Shown: positions 46,178-55,510 of the stretch, piece after piece
How positions within the stretch are numbered: position 1 is the stretch's first letter
Layout: every line of letters begins with the position of its first letter
Assembly: GCA_963710735.1 (NCBI GenBank)
Contig: CAVQBN010000004.1
Coordinates: 248,001-312,000, forward strand
Direction: 5' to 3'
Length of the DNA: 64,000 nt
DNA from: FEN-1297 sp963710735
GTDB taxonomy: Bacteria; Bacteroidota; Ignavibacteria; Ignavibacteriales; Ignavibacteriaceae
Notes under the pieces: generated by a model
Seen by the model: the letters and a program-made list of their open reading frames with translations, nothing else
Told to the model about the DNA's origin: nothing
The model's database searches: none
Position numbers and translations under genes: made by a program

Positions 46178-47302
46178 ATGGTAAATAAATCTTTTATAGC
46201 ACCGGAGAGAATCTTAATGGGCCCGGGCCCTTCAAATGTACACCCGCGAGTTTTGTCTGCAATGGCAAAACCTACAATCGGTCATCTCGATCCGGCATTT
46301 ATCGATTTAATGGATGATATAAAATCCGAATTAAGATATGCCTTCCAAACTAAAAATGAAGTAACGTTTCCAGTTTCAGGGCCAGGCTCGGTTGGAATGG
46401 AAACATGCCTTGTTAATTTAATTGAACCCGGTGATAAAATAGCCGTGTGTGTAAACGGAGTATTCGGCGGAAGGATGAAGGAAATAGTTGATCGATGCGG
46501 AGGTAAATCTATTGTAGTTGATATTCCATGGGGAAATGCTATCGATCCGCAAAAATTTGAAGACGTATTAAAAGAGAATCCTGGTATAAAATTAACTGCG
46601 TTTGTTCATGCGGAGACATCAACCGGAGCTCGATCCGATATAAAAACGTTAACAGAAATTTCTCATAGATTTAATTGTCTTGCAATTGCTGATACTGTCA
46701 CTTCGCTTGGAGGAATTCCTGTAAAAGTAGATGAATGGAATATAGATGTCGTTTATTCCGGAAGCCAGAAATGCCTTTCATGTCCGCCCGGATTATCGCC
46801 GGTTACTTTTAATGAAAAAGCACTTGAAGTAATTAAAAACAGAAAGACAAAAGTGCAAAGCTGGTTTATGGATATAAATCTTATTACAAGTTACTGGGGA
46901 AGCGGTTCTAAAAGATCTTACCATCATACTGCTCCTATAAATGCTCTTTATGGACTTCATGAAGCGCTTCTTCTTTTACATGAAGAAGGACTGGAAAATT
47001 CATGGAAACGGCATAAAGAAAACAGCGAAATTTTTATTGACGGTTTGAAAAAATTAGGACTTAATACTTTTGTAAAAGAAAAAGACCGTTTACCTGAATT
47101 AATTACAGTGATAGTTCCGGAAGGAGTTGACGAGTCAAAAGTTAGAAATAACTTATTGACAAAACATAATATTGAAATAGGTGCTGGTTTAGGTACCTTA
47201 GCTGGAAAAATATGGAGAATCGGTTTAATGGGTTATACATCAAACCGGCAGAATATTGATAAATGCCTGACAGCATTAAAAGAAGAACTTAATAAGAATT
47301 AA
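46178..47302 (+). CDS. Alanine:glyoxylate / serine:pyruvate aminotransferase
   Basis: The 374-residue PLP enzyme belongs to the class V AGXT group: LMGPGPSNVHPRVL, the PLP contact DTVTSLGG, and the PLP-lysine K198 in YSGSQKCLSCPPGL. The C-terminal GLGTLAGKIWRIGLMGY is characteristic. It would turn glyoxylate, the product of the adjacent aldolase, into glycine. It ends 5 bases before a hairpin terminator. Confidence 0.93.
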   Translation: MVNKSFIAPERILMGPGPSNVHPRVLSAMAKPTIGHLDPAFIDLMDDIKSELRYAFQTKNEVTFPVSGPGSVGMETCLVNLIEPGDKIAVCVNGVFGGRMKEIVDRCGGKSIVVDIPWGNAIDPQKFEDVLKENPGIKLTAFVHAETSTGARSDIKTLTEISHRFNCLAIADTVTSLGGIPVKVDEWNIDVVYSGSQKCLSCPPGLSPVTFNEKALEVIKNRKTKVQSWFMDINLITSYWGSGSKRSYHHTAPINALYGLHEALLLLHEEGLENSWKRHKENSEIFIDGLKKLGLNTFVKEKDRLPELITVIVPEGVDESKVRNNLLTKHNIEIGAGLGTLAGKIWRIGLMGYTSNRQNIDKCLTALKEELNKN

Positions 47303-47305
47303 AAT

Positions 47306-47330
47306 TGGCCGGGAAAAACCGGCCTTTATT
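47306..47330. terminator. Terminator hairpin
   Basis: GGCCGG-GAAAAA-CCGGCC flanked by A-rich and T-rich bases, between the aminotransferase (plus strand) and the convergent outer-membrane protein gene. Probably bidirectional. Confidence 0.75.
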
Positions 47331-47332
47331 CA

Positions 47333-48595
47333 TTAAAGAATGAACCCGCTGAATGTCAATCCTAATCCTTTTAAATCCGTTTGAAGTTGAGAATCTTCAA
47401 ATAACGTAGTAGAATAATATTGTATATCAAAATGATCTGCGATATAGTCATACACAGGGGATATCGATAGCAGTTTTAAAAAGCTGTAGCAATCCTTTTG
47501 CCCTAAATCCTATTCCAGATGATCTTCGATTATCGTATCCCCTGCCGTCGATATCTTCCAATCATAAAAGAGAATGTATCAAAAAAATTAAAACAATGTC
47601 CTTTATGGACGGTTACCTTATCACTGCTTTTTAATTCAAATAAGTTTCTCCCAATTTGAATATCACCAATTCCACCTTGGTATGATTTAGTATAAGAAAT
47701 AGTATCTACGTTAATTAAAATATCATCGGCATCAACTGAGAAATCGTATTCTAACATTTTTATAGAAATATTATTTAAATGAATATCAAAGCCTGCAGAA
47801 ATTGTATATCCAAGTCTGGCGGTTCTCGGCAGCGGATCAGATTGAGAAGGATCAATATAATAAACCTCCCCTCCTTGATTTAGTCTTGCATAACCAAGAG
47901 AAACATTAAAATATGGAACTGCATTCATATCATAATAAGTAAACAAGTTGTATTTCGGATTGATAAGTTTAACAACTGGCACAGTTAATAAAACCCCATA
48001 ATCGATAGCAGATGGAGTGGCCTTATATGGAACAATGAAAGTATTATTCATAAAAATAGGAGGCCCAGAACAGATTGTATTTTCTTATAAGTTATACCCG
48101 ACACTAAATTGAATATAGTGATAATCAATACCAATCCCAAAACCATATGCATTAAATTCATCATAAGTATCAAAGTACCTAACGGAGTAGGAGATTCAGG
48201 CCCGGTATAAATAAATTGCCATAATCAATTTTCGAATGTATATACCCAAATCCGGCACTTAAGGATAATCCATTTAACAAATTCTTAAAATTATATCCGA
48301 TATTGAAGGCAGTGTTATCATAGTTCAGTGAATGAAAATTAAGCCAATCTACTTTTGAAGGATAAAACTGAAAAGCAAAATTAGTTGATTGACTTGCATG
48401 ACCAAGCTGTGCAGGATTATAATAAAAGCCAAAAGGATCGTTATTTGGAATAGAAGTTCCTATCATTCCCATTGCATTGAATTTTGGTGAAGGAGTTAAA
48501 TATAACCCTGGTATAGCCGCTTCACCCTGAGCAAAAATTTTATTCCCAATTTGGAAATGATAAAAATATAGGAATACTAAAAGGAATGCTTTCAT
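47333..48595 (-). pseudogene. PorV-like outer-membrane protein, broken
   Basis: From ATG at 48595 a signal peptide and an N-terminal barrel segment follow (FNAMGMIGTSIPNNDPFGFYYN), as in PorV/UPF0164-type proteins. The frame is disrupted near 48180, between about 48060 and 48180, and again near 47520, with intact stretches between. The last segment ends KGLGLTFSGFIL at 47333, an expected barrel terminal strand. Joined length is about 420 codons. Several indels are needed. Confidence 0.65.
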
Positions 48596-48833
48596 TAATA
48601 TTCTCCCTTAATTTTGTTTAAGATGTAAAAATGAATTATGAAGAGTGCAATTTGATTTCACAGTTTTAGTCCCCAATTTTAGAGGGCCCCTTAAAATTAT
48701 TTTAATTTAAAATATTAAAATATTTTAGAAGACAAAGTACAAAAATAAATATATGATTAAAATATCCCCCATTTAAATCCGAATGTTGCAAAACTTAAAT
48801 AAATATAAGTTGAAAAGGCTTATAAAATAAACT

Positions 48834-50150
48834 TCAAGCCTCAGCTGCTAATGTTTTTTTATGTTTCATACCTAGCTCAAGCCCATGACCATTAGGTCCA
48901 GTTTCAGACTTTCTTAAAAGATAAGAAAATATTAAACCTAAAATTCCAAGAGTGGAAAATATCCACATTCCAAGATGGTAGCCGCCGGGATTTGAAGCGC
49001 TGGCTTTTGAATAATCGTTTGCCCAGCCGATAATTAAGGGTAAAAGCATCATACCTATTTGTTGAATTACAGTCATAAGTGCATAACCGGAACCCAACCT
49101 TTTTTCCTCAACAATATATGCAACTGCCGGCCACATCACTGCAGGTATTAATGAAAAAGCAACTCCCATCATTATAACCGGTACATAAAGAGTGATGCTG
49201 CTATATCCCATCAATAAATAAACCGGGAGTAAAAGTATTGAGCCAATAGTCATCAAAAGGGCACGCCTTCCTATATAATCCACTAACAGTCCGATAATAG
49301 GTGTTGCAAACATTGCAGCTAATGGCAAATTAGATATCATCCATCCAGCGTTTTCACGAGTTACATGGTGGCTTTCCATAAAGAATTTAACAGCAAAATC
49401 TCTGAAAGGAAAAATTGCGGAATAGAATGTCACACATAAGAGGGTTATATACCAGAATGATTTACTGAATTTAAATAAATCCTTAAGATTTAACTTATCT
49501 GTCTGTCCACCCCTACCCAAAACAAATTTCTTTTCACCAGAAGACTCAAACAGATAATAAACAAGTATCCCCGCGAACGATAGTACACCAAACAATGCTG
49601 CGACAAATAATGGCTCTGAAAAGCCGTGACTGTAAAGTCCGGGAAATATAGTTGGAGAATTATCAACTGTAAATGTACCGCTTCTTGCAAGAAACAAATT
49701 TATTCCCATAGCAAAACTTAATACTTTCCCATTAAACCATTTTGCAATCGCAACGGTTATTGCAACTATTAAAGGTTCTGAACCGACTCCTAATAAAAAT
49801 CTACCGGCAAGCATTAAATATAAATTTGATGAAAATGCAACGATAAATCCTGATACAGTACAGATTGAGGCAAATAGTATTGCAGATTTTTTTGTCCCCC
49901 ATTTGTCAACAAGTATGCCGCCAAATATTAAAGCGAGTAATGCCGCAAAGCTATAAACAGAATATAACTGCCCAATATTAGAATCAGTAAAATGAAGTGA
50001 GTGTTTTAATTGATCAGCAACAAGCGAGATTGAATCATACACATAGTAGTTGCCAAACATTGCAATACTAAGAAATAAAAGGACCATCCACCTGTAAAAG
50101 GAAGTTGGTTCTTTTTTTATAACTTCCGCACCAGAATTGATTGTTGACAT
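48834..50150 (-). CDS. MFS transporter resembling MFSD1 (dipeptide carrier)
   Basis: The 438-residue protein has 12 helices and MFS motif A (GGILVDKWGTKK). The region FGNYYVYDSISLVADQLKH and the segment AIAKWFNGKVLSFAMGINLF recall the MFSD1 lysosomal dipeptide uniporter (WFKGKELN-type motif). The neighbouring OPT peptide transporter makes a peptide substrate plausible. The MFSD1 relation is from memory and needs a search. Confidence 0.8.
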   Translation of the reverse strand: MSTINSGAEVIKKEPTSFYRWMVLLFLSIAMFGNYYVYDSISLVADQLKHSLHFTDSNIGQLYSVYSFAALLALIFGGILVDKWGTKKSAILFASICTVSGFIVAFSSNLYLMLAGRFLLGVGSEPLIVAITVAIAKWFNGKVLSFAMGINLFLARSGTFTVDNSPTIFPGLYSHGFSEPLFVAALFGVLSFAGILVYYLFESSGEKKFVLGRGGQTDKLNLKDLFKFSKSFWYITLLCVTFYSAIFPFRDFAVKFFMESHHVTRENAGWMISNLPLAAMFATPIIGLLVDYIGRRALLMTIGSILLLPVYLLMGYSSITLYVPVIMMGVAFSLIPAVMWPAVAYIVEEKRLGSGYALMTVIQQIGMMLLPLIIGWANDYSKASASNPGGYHLGMWIFSTLGILGLIFSYLLRKSETGPNGHGLELGMKHKKTLAAEA

Positions 50151-50266
50151 TCTAAATCCGTTAAAATTTCGATTAACAATTTTAGTGAATAATTAATTTA
50201 TTTAACACTAAACTGTTTGAATAAAATCAAGTTTTAATATATATCTTAATCTATTAATTTTTAGAT

Positions 50267-50290
50267 GCTGTCCCGAAGGGGTTCGGGACA
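50267..50290. repeat. Perfect palindrome in spacer
   Basis: TGTCCCGAA-GGGG-TTCGGGACA, a 9-bp stem with a 4-base centre and extra flanking pairing, between the MFS and OPT genes. No T-run follows on either strand, so it is more a REP-like palindrome than a terminator. Confidence 0.5.
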
Positions 50291-50339
50291 ACATAATTTT
50301 ATTAGGCACTAATAATCGAATCCGCAATTTAGCAGACAC

Positions 50340-52358
50340 TTAAATTTTATCTTCTTTGCCCATTGCTATTTTGTACAGTAACAAACTAAGCAGCCCGAAG
50401 AATATTAATCCTAAAATATCTCCCCAGCCGCCTAATGAATCTGCAAATGTACCAGTACCGGAAATTGAAAATATACTTAATACTGTTTGATGTACTTTTA
50501 CAATAAATGAAATTGGATTACCAGCGGCATTATGTCCTACAGTCCAGCCGATCAAAACAGCCACTAAGATTCCCGTTATAGTTCCGCCGGCAATTAAACC
50601 TGAACTGAACAATGCACCGGGCCCGATATCGGATTCTTCTTTATCTGTTTTTTTCCTTTTATCAACAAACCATTTAATTAATCCGCCGACATATATTGTA
50701 GTGGTTGTTGACAAAGGTAAATAAGCACCAACAGCAAATGCCAATGATGACACGCCAGCTAATTCCATTACAAGTGAAAGGCCCATTCCGATTATAACAA
50801 GTGCCCATGGAAGATTCTGGCTTAACAGTCCTTTAATAACTGTTGCCATTAAAATAGCCTGAGGAGCCGGTAAAGGATCCGGATGCTGAGGAGTAATTGT
50901 ACCGATTCCTACAGTACGCTCAAGTAATAGTAAAGTGAAACCTACAGCAACAACAGAAACTAAAACACCTATTAATAAACCAATTTGCTGTTTTACAGGA
51001 GTAGCGCCTACTAAGAATCCCGTTTTTAGATCTTGAGAAGTCGAACCGGCATTTGCAACCGCAATACAAACTATAGAACCAACTACTAATGCTAACGGTT
51101 CATAAAAACTTCCGGTCCATCCGATGCCGACAAATATTAAGGAAGTAGCCATAAGTGTTGCAATCGTCATTCCAGAAACCGGATTAGATGATGAACCTAT
51201 TAAACCGACAATTCTTGAGGAAACCGTAACGAAGAAAAAGCCGAATATTACAATCATTACAGCCGATAGAAAGTTTGTAGGAATGCTTGGAATTAAAGTC
51301 ATAAAAACTACCAGCACCAAGCTGCCTCCAAGCACTATTGATAATGGTAAATCTTTTGAAGTTCTCTCAGTTTGTTCTTTGACATTATTTTTCTTGTTAG
51401 CTCTGCTTGCTTTTAAAATGTTAAATGAATCACTAAAAGCACTTATTATTGTAGGAATTGATTTTACTAAAGTTATAAGCCCTCCAAATGTAACTGCGCC
51501 TGCACCGATATATCTTATGTAATTATTCCAAATTTCGTCGGGGGACATTTGGCTGATTAGCTTTGTACCGGGAGGAAAAACGGTTGTTAATTTATCACCC
51601 AATATCGTTATTAGAGGGATTAAGACTATCCATGATAAAACACCACCCGAAACCATTATGCCGGCAATTTTGGGTCCTATAATATATCCGACACCTAATA
51701 ATTCGGGAGTTATTTCTCCGTTGATAGTTCCATTAGGTAAGGCAGAGTTTCTTCCGAATACGAATGTTGGTACATCCTTCCATAAACCAAAGATTGACAT
51801 AAACAACTTATATAAAAATGCTATCCCCAAACCATAATAAACTTTTTTTGCAAGGTTACCTCCCTTTTCACCGGCAACCAAAACATCGGCGCAGGCGGTT
51901 CCTTCAGGGTAAGGTAGAACTCCATGTTCTTTTACAATTAGTGCTCTTCTTAAAGGTATCATGAAAAGGACACCCAGAATTCCTCCGGCCAAAGCCAGGA
52001 CAAAGATCTGAAAATATTTGAAGTATGCCATTCCGCCAGGTAAGAAAAGTAGTGCGGGAATTGTGAACACAACACCTGCCGCAACCGATTCACCTGCCGA
52101 ACCAATAGTCTGGACTATATTATTTTCAAGGATTGTGGCCTTGCCCATCTTCTTGAAAACCGAAATTGCAAGAACTGCAATTGGTATTGATGCACTCACT
52201 GTCATCCCAACCTTAAGTCCTAAATAAACAGAAGACGCACCAAATATTACTCCAAAGATTGCACCAAGTATTACAGCTTTTAAAGTAAATTCAGGTATAA
52301 AATCTTTTGCGGAAATATAAGGCTTGAAATCTTCAGCGGGAGATTTGTTTTCTGCCAT
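50340..52358 (-). CDS. OPT family oligopeptide transporter
   Basis: The 672-residue protein has about 16 helices and OPT-family segments: GLKVGMTVSASIPIAVLAIS, the PEGTACADVLVAGE block, and the GGTITGILVAVLIG end. OPT proteins take up oligopeptides or metal chelates by proton symport. A rather short N-terminal soluble part precedes the first helix. It probably supplies peptides for the amino-acid degradation genes to the left. Confidence 0.92.
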   Translation of the reverse strand: MAENKSPAEDFKPYISAKDFIPEFTLKAVILGAIFGVIFGASSVYLGLKVGMTVSASIPIAVLAISVFKKMGKATILENNIVQTIGSAGESVAAGVVFTIPALLFLPGGMAYFKYFQIFVLALAGGILGVLFMIPLRRALIVKEHGVLPYPEGTACADVLVAGEKGGNLAKKVYYGLGIAFLYKLFMSIFGLWKDVPTFVFGRNSALPNGTINGEITPELLGVGYIIGPKIAGIMVSGGVLSWIVLIPLITILGDKLTTVFPPGTKLISQMSPDEIWNNYIRYIGAGAVTFGGLITLVKSIPTIISAFSDSFNILKASRANKKNNVKEQTERTSKDLPLSIVLGGSLVLVVFMTLIPSIPTNFLSAVMIVIFGFFFVTVSSRIVGLIGSSSNPVSGMTIATLMATSLIFVGIGWTGSFYEPLALVVGSIVCIAVANAGSTSQDLKTGFLVGATPVKQQIGLLIGVLVSVVAVGFTLLLLERTVGIGTITPQHPDPLPAPQAILMATVIKGLLSQNLPWALVIIGMGLSLVMELAGVSSLAFAVGAYLPLSTTTTIYVGGLIKWFVDKRKKTDKEESDIGPGALFSSGLIAGGTITGILVAVLIGWTVGHNAAGNPISFIVKVHQTVLSIFSISGTGTFADSLGGWGDILGLIFFGLLSLLLYKIAMGKEDKI

Positions 52359-52448
52359 ATTGGATTACTCCTTAAATATATATAGAGAAAAATTGAAGGT
52401 AAATATTTGAATAAATTGATAGAAATACAACTTTATATTTTGATTTTA

Positions 52449-53228
52449 TTAAAAGATTAATTTGCGCATTCCGATATGACAAATAGCAAAATCATATTTT
52501 ATAGGGTCTTGCGGATCAAATTTGGTTAAATTTTGCGTAATTTCTTCAGCCATCTTCCAACCTACATTTTTATGAGAAGTCAGGTTTAAGGATTTACAAA
52601 TCCTTGCAACATGAGTATCAACCGGCATTATTAATTTATGTCTTGGAATTTCATTCCAAAGCCCAAAATCCAGTTCGTCCTTTCGTACCATCCACCTAAA
52701 AAATAAATTCATTCGTTTGCACGCGCTGCCAAGTTCAGGCAGAGGGAACATAAATTTTACTCCCAAACTTATATTTTTTCCAAATCTATTTTGTGCAGAG
52801 TTGATGAAATATTCTGAAAATTTAGAGAGGGCATTTTTAATATTAATATCTTCACAATTATAAAATTTATAAAAAAGATTTTTTATTGAGCCAAACTTTG
52901 TAATTACATCATTCAACAATAAAAAGAAAACCGTTATATCCTCTTCAGTATAAAACCGGTGTTTTATGTCTTTTAATTTATAAGCATAATTCTTTTTCTT
53001 AAAATTTATAACAAACTCATAAGGATGATTATCGAAAGATTAATAATTTTATCCATTGTATTAATAATTTGCTCTTACATTCCCATAGGCGAAAATAGAG
53101 GAAATAAATCCGATAGTTTCAATATCTCTTTTGTCCCTAAACAAATGTAAGAACTGAAGCGGGTCAGGTGAGATTTGTGATTTATCAAAGGCCTTATAAT
53201 GATAATCGAGCTTCTGTTTTAAATTCAT
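52449..53228 (-). pseudogene. TIGR02757/DUF2400 family protein, frameshifted
   Basis: From ATG at 53228 the frame reads QKLDYHYKAFDKSQI, PDPLQFLHLF and GFISSIFAYGNV, then shifts near 53070 to resume as PYEFVINFKKKNYAYKLKD and continue to the C-terminus (LIMPVDTHVARICKSLNL, DPIKYDFAICHIGMRK). At least one indel is needed. The family has helix-hairpin-like features of DNA glycosylases but no proven activity; the VDTHV motif is characteristic. Confidence 0.75.
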
Positions 53229-53239
53229 TCTAATCCGGG

Positions 53240-53983
53240 TTAAAGGCAGCTTTTAATAATGACGGCAATAGCTACAGAAAATATTGCCGATAAAAAAGTT
53301 CCAACCAACACATATTCGGCAAACTTTCTATCATCTAATTCTTTGAATCTGGTAAATCCCTTAGCAGCAATTACTAATCCTATAGCTGTAAACTGGTTTG
53401 ATAATACAAAGAAGAATATCAGGATTCTTTCCAGCATTCCTATTATTCTTCCTGCATTGTATTCGCTTTGATCCAGTTCTTCACTTGCATCCTCTTTCAT
53501 CAGAGGAAATAGTTTAAATAGATTAAACAAATATCTAATTACAAAATTTGATTCATTAAGAACAAGCAATAGCCCGGTTACAATCAAACAAATTTCGAAT
53601 GCATTCGACCTGTGAATACCGGCAAGGATAGAAGAATAATTTTTTATACTATCAGCTAAAGAGAAAATGTTTCCACTAAATTTTATATTTACTGCAGGTG
53701 AAGTAAATACACTTAGAACAATAATAATTACAACGATTGAAAGTGTACGGAAGGAATTCAGATTTTTTGTTTTACTTTCAGAGTAATAAATCCAAGTATT
53801 TAATAAAACTACAAATACCAGTAGAATAAACAATGCTATAGTTAGTTTAAAAATAAGGAATAAAATAATTTGCAGGGCTATAACTATTATAGTTTTACCG
53901 CGCGTTACCGGCCGGTCATTAAGTCCGTATATCAACCTGGTAAGCATGATAATATTCAGCGAATAACTAAATTCCATCATCAC
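53240..53983 (-). CDS. DUF3307-type membrane protein
   Basis: The 247-residue protein has several helices and ends with LERILIFFFVLSNQFTAIG, then AKGFTRFKELDDRKFAEYVLVGTF, typical of DUF3307. Such proteins are usually encoded beside satD, as here, where the ORFs overlap by four bases. The pair is thought to act in stress tolerance, but no mechanism is known. Confidence 0.78.
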   Translation of the reverse strand: MMMEFSYSLNIIMLTRLIYGLNDRPVTRGKTIIVIALQIILFLIFKLTIALFILLVFVVLLNTWIYYSESKTKNLNSFRTLSIVVIIIVLSVFTSPAVNIKFSGNIFSLADSIKNYSSILAGIHRSNAFEICLIVTGLLLVLNESNFVIRYLFNLFKLFPLMKEDASEELDQSEYNAGRIIGMLERILIFFFVLSNQFTAIGLVIAAKGFTRFKELDDRKFAEYVLVGTFLSAIFSVAIAVIIKSCL

Positions 53984-54609
53984 CTTGCTTTTAAACGTAA
54001 ATTAATTTCAAAAGTTATCTGGTTAAATAAATCCATCAATATATTTAATGCACCAGCATCAATATGCTTATATACGGCCTTATCCGTAACATGAAGTTTT
54101 TTTGATATTTCTTTAACCGATTTACCTTCATTCAGCATGTTGAATATTTTTATCCGTGTATGTTTCCATCTTATTGTATTTTGTGATATTAAGGAAAGGA
54201 CTTCCTTTATAAGCAAAATTTCTTTTTCGTCTCCGGTTTCTATATTAAATAGAACCGAAGAACTTTTAAGTTCATTTAGACCATCCCTTGCATAATGAAA
54301 AGCAGGTCCGTCCATTCCTAAGGCCTGGTTCTTATTTACTCTTGTTGTCAAGTTTCCTATTCCGATTGAAAACCTAACGGTCTCAGGATACAAGGATTCC
54401 AATATTTTCCAAATATCGTGAAAAATAGAATCGGCGCTGTTATATAATGCCTGGAATTCATCTCCGATAGTAATTGTATATGGAGAATCGAGCGCTTTGT
54501 TGTTTTTATTTAAATTCAAAAATAGGCGGGACAATTTCTTCTGTACGCCCGATCTATTTTTAATATTCCTTGAAGCGACTATGTCACCTATTAGAGCTAT
54601 CTTCTTCAT
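53980..54609 (-). CDS. SatD family protein with C-terminal HTH
   Basis: The 209-residue protein has the SatD segments IALIGDIVASRNIKNRSGVQ, TITIGDEFQALY, and VRFSIGIGNLTT. It ends in a helix-turn-helix (KSVKEISKKLHVTDKAVYKH). Three 19-bp palindromes lie upstream (54661-54735), so it may be autoregulated or act with its regulator. It is coupled to the DUF3307 gene by an ATGA overlap. Confidence 0.82.
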   Translation of the reverse strand: MKKIALIGDIVASRNIKNRSGVQKKLSRLFLNLNKNNKALDSPYTITIGDEFQALYNSADSIFHDIWKILESLYPETVRFSIGIGNLTTRVNKNQALGMDGPAFHYARDGLNELKSSSVLFNIETGDEKEILLIKEVLSLISQNTIRWKHTRIKIFNMLNEGKSVKEISKKLHVTDKAVYKHIDAGALNILMDLFNQITFEINLRLKAR

Positions 54610-54660
54610 AGTTAAAGCTGCGGTTTATATAACACCAACTTAGCAAATGCAATTATCATA

Positions 54661-54735
54661 TTCAACCAATTCGGTTGAATTACTATTATTCAACCAATTT
54701 GGTTGAATTTGTTATTTTCAACCAATTCGGTTGAA
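54661..54735. promoter_or_regulatory. Three 19-bp palindromes at 28-bp spacing (operator array)
   Basis: TTCAACCAATTCGGTTGAA at 54661, TTCAACCAATTTGGTTGAA at 54689 and TTCAACCAATTCGGTTGAA at 54717, with starts exactly 28 bases apart, ending 126 bases before the satD ATG. The palindrome core is CAACC-GGTTG. Such regular spacing (close to 2.7 helical turns) fits a repressor with cooperative binding. Confidence 0.85.
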
Positions 54736-54788
54736 CAATTATTATCTCAAAATATTATTCGTATAAAAAGGAAAGCAAGTACCTATAT

Positions 54789-55499
54789 TTAATTTATAAG
54801 CTTAATCATTTCACGAATGGCTTCTCTAAGGCCTACAAACACAGCCCTTGCTATAACAGCATGACCTATACTAACCTCGTCAATATCCGGAACTTCTTTG
54901 AATATCTTTATATTTTGATAATTCAAACCATGGCCGGCATTAACACCAAGGCCCAATTTTTTTGCATGTTTAACAGCTATTCTTATTTTTTCCAATTCAT
55001 CAAATTGTTCTTCCTCAGTTATTGCATTTGCAAATACACCAGTATGAATCTCGATAAAATCAGAATTGATTTCTGCTGCTGCATCTATTTGATCTAGGTT
55101 GGGTTCAATAAACAACGAAACTAATATTTCGGAATTATGTAAATCTTTGATAGCGGATTTCAATCTGGAAATATTATCGATTACATTTATTCCGCCTTCA
55201 GTGGTCAATTCCTGCCTTTTTTCTGGAACAATTGTTGAGAGTTCAGGACCGATATCACATGCGATTTTAATAATCTCATCAGTAGCCGCCATTTCAAGAT
55301 CAAGCTTAGTTGTAATTAATTCCCTCAGCAGGCGAACATCTCTTTCACTAATGTGTCTTCTATCTTCCCTAAGGTGAACAACAATTCCATCCGCGCCTGC
55401 CTGTTCTGCAAGTAATGCTGCAGTTACAGGATCAGGCTGATCTTCACCTCTAGCATTACGTAATGTTGCTATGTGATCGACATTTAAAGAAAATCTCAT
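54789..55499 (-). CDS. pdxJ: Pyridoxine 5'-phosphate synthase
   Basis: The 236-residue TIM-barrel enzyme begins MRFSLNVDHIATLRNARG, with the DPVTAALLAEQAGADGIVVH block. It condenses 1-deoxyxylulose 5-phosphate and aminoacetone 3-phosphate to pyridoxine phosphate. ATG at 55499 follows TTGAGGGC; a longer TTG start overlaps the upstream CPBP gene and is less likely. Confidence 0.95.
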   Translation of the reverse strand: MRFSLNVDHIATLRNARGEDQPDPVTAALLAEQAGADGIVVHLREDRRHISERDVRLLRELITTKLDLEMAATDEIIKIACDIGPELSTIVPEKRQELTTEGGINVIDNISRLKSAIKDLHNSEILVSLFIEPNLDQIDAAAEINSDFIEIHTGVFANAITEEEQFDELEKIRIAVKHAKKLGLGVNAGHGLNYQNIKIFKEVPDIDEVSIGHAVIARAVFVGLREAIREMIKLIN

Positions 55500-55510
55500 T
55501 TTTATAGCCC

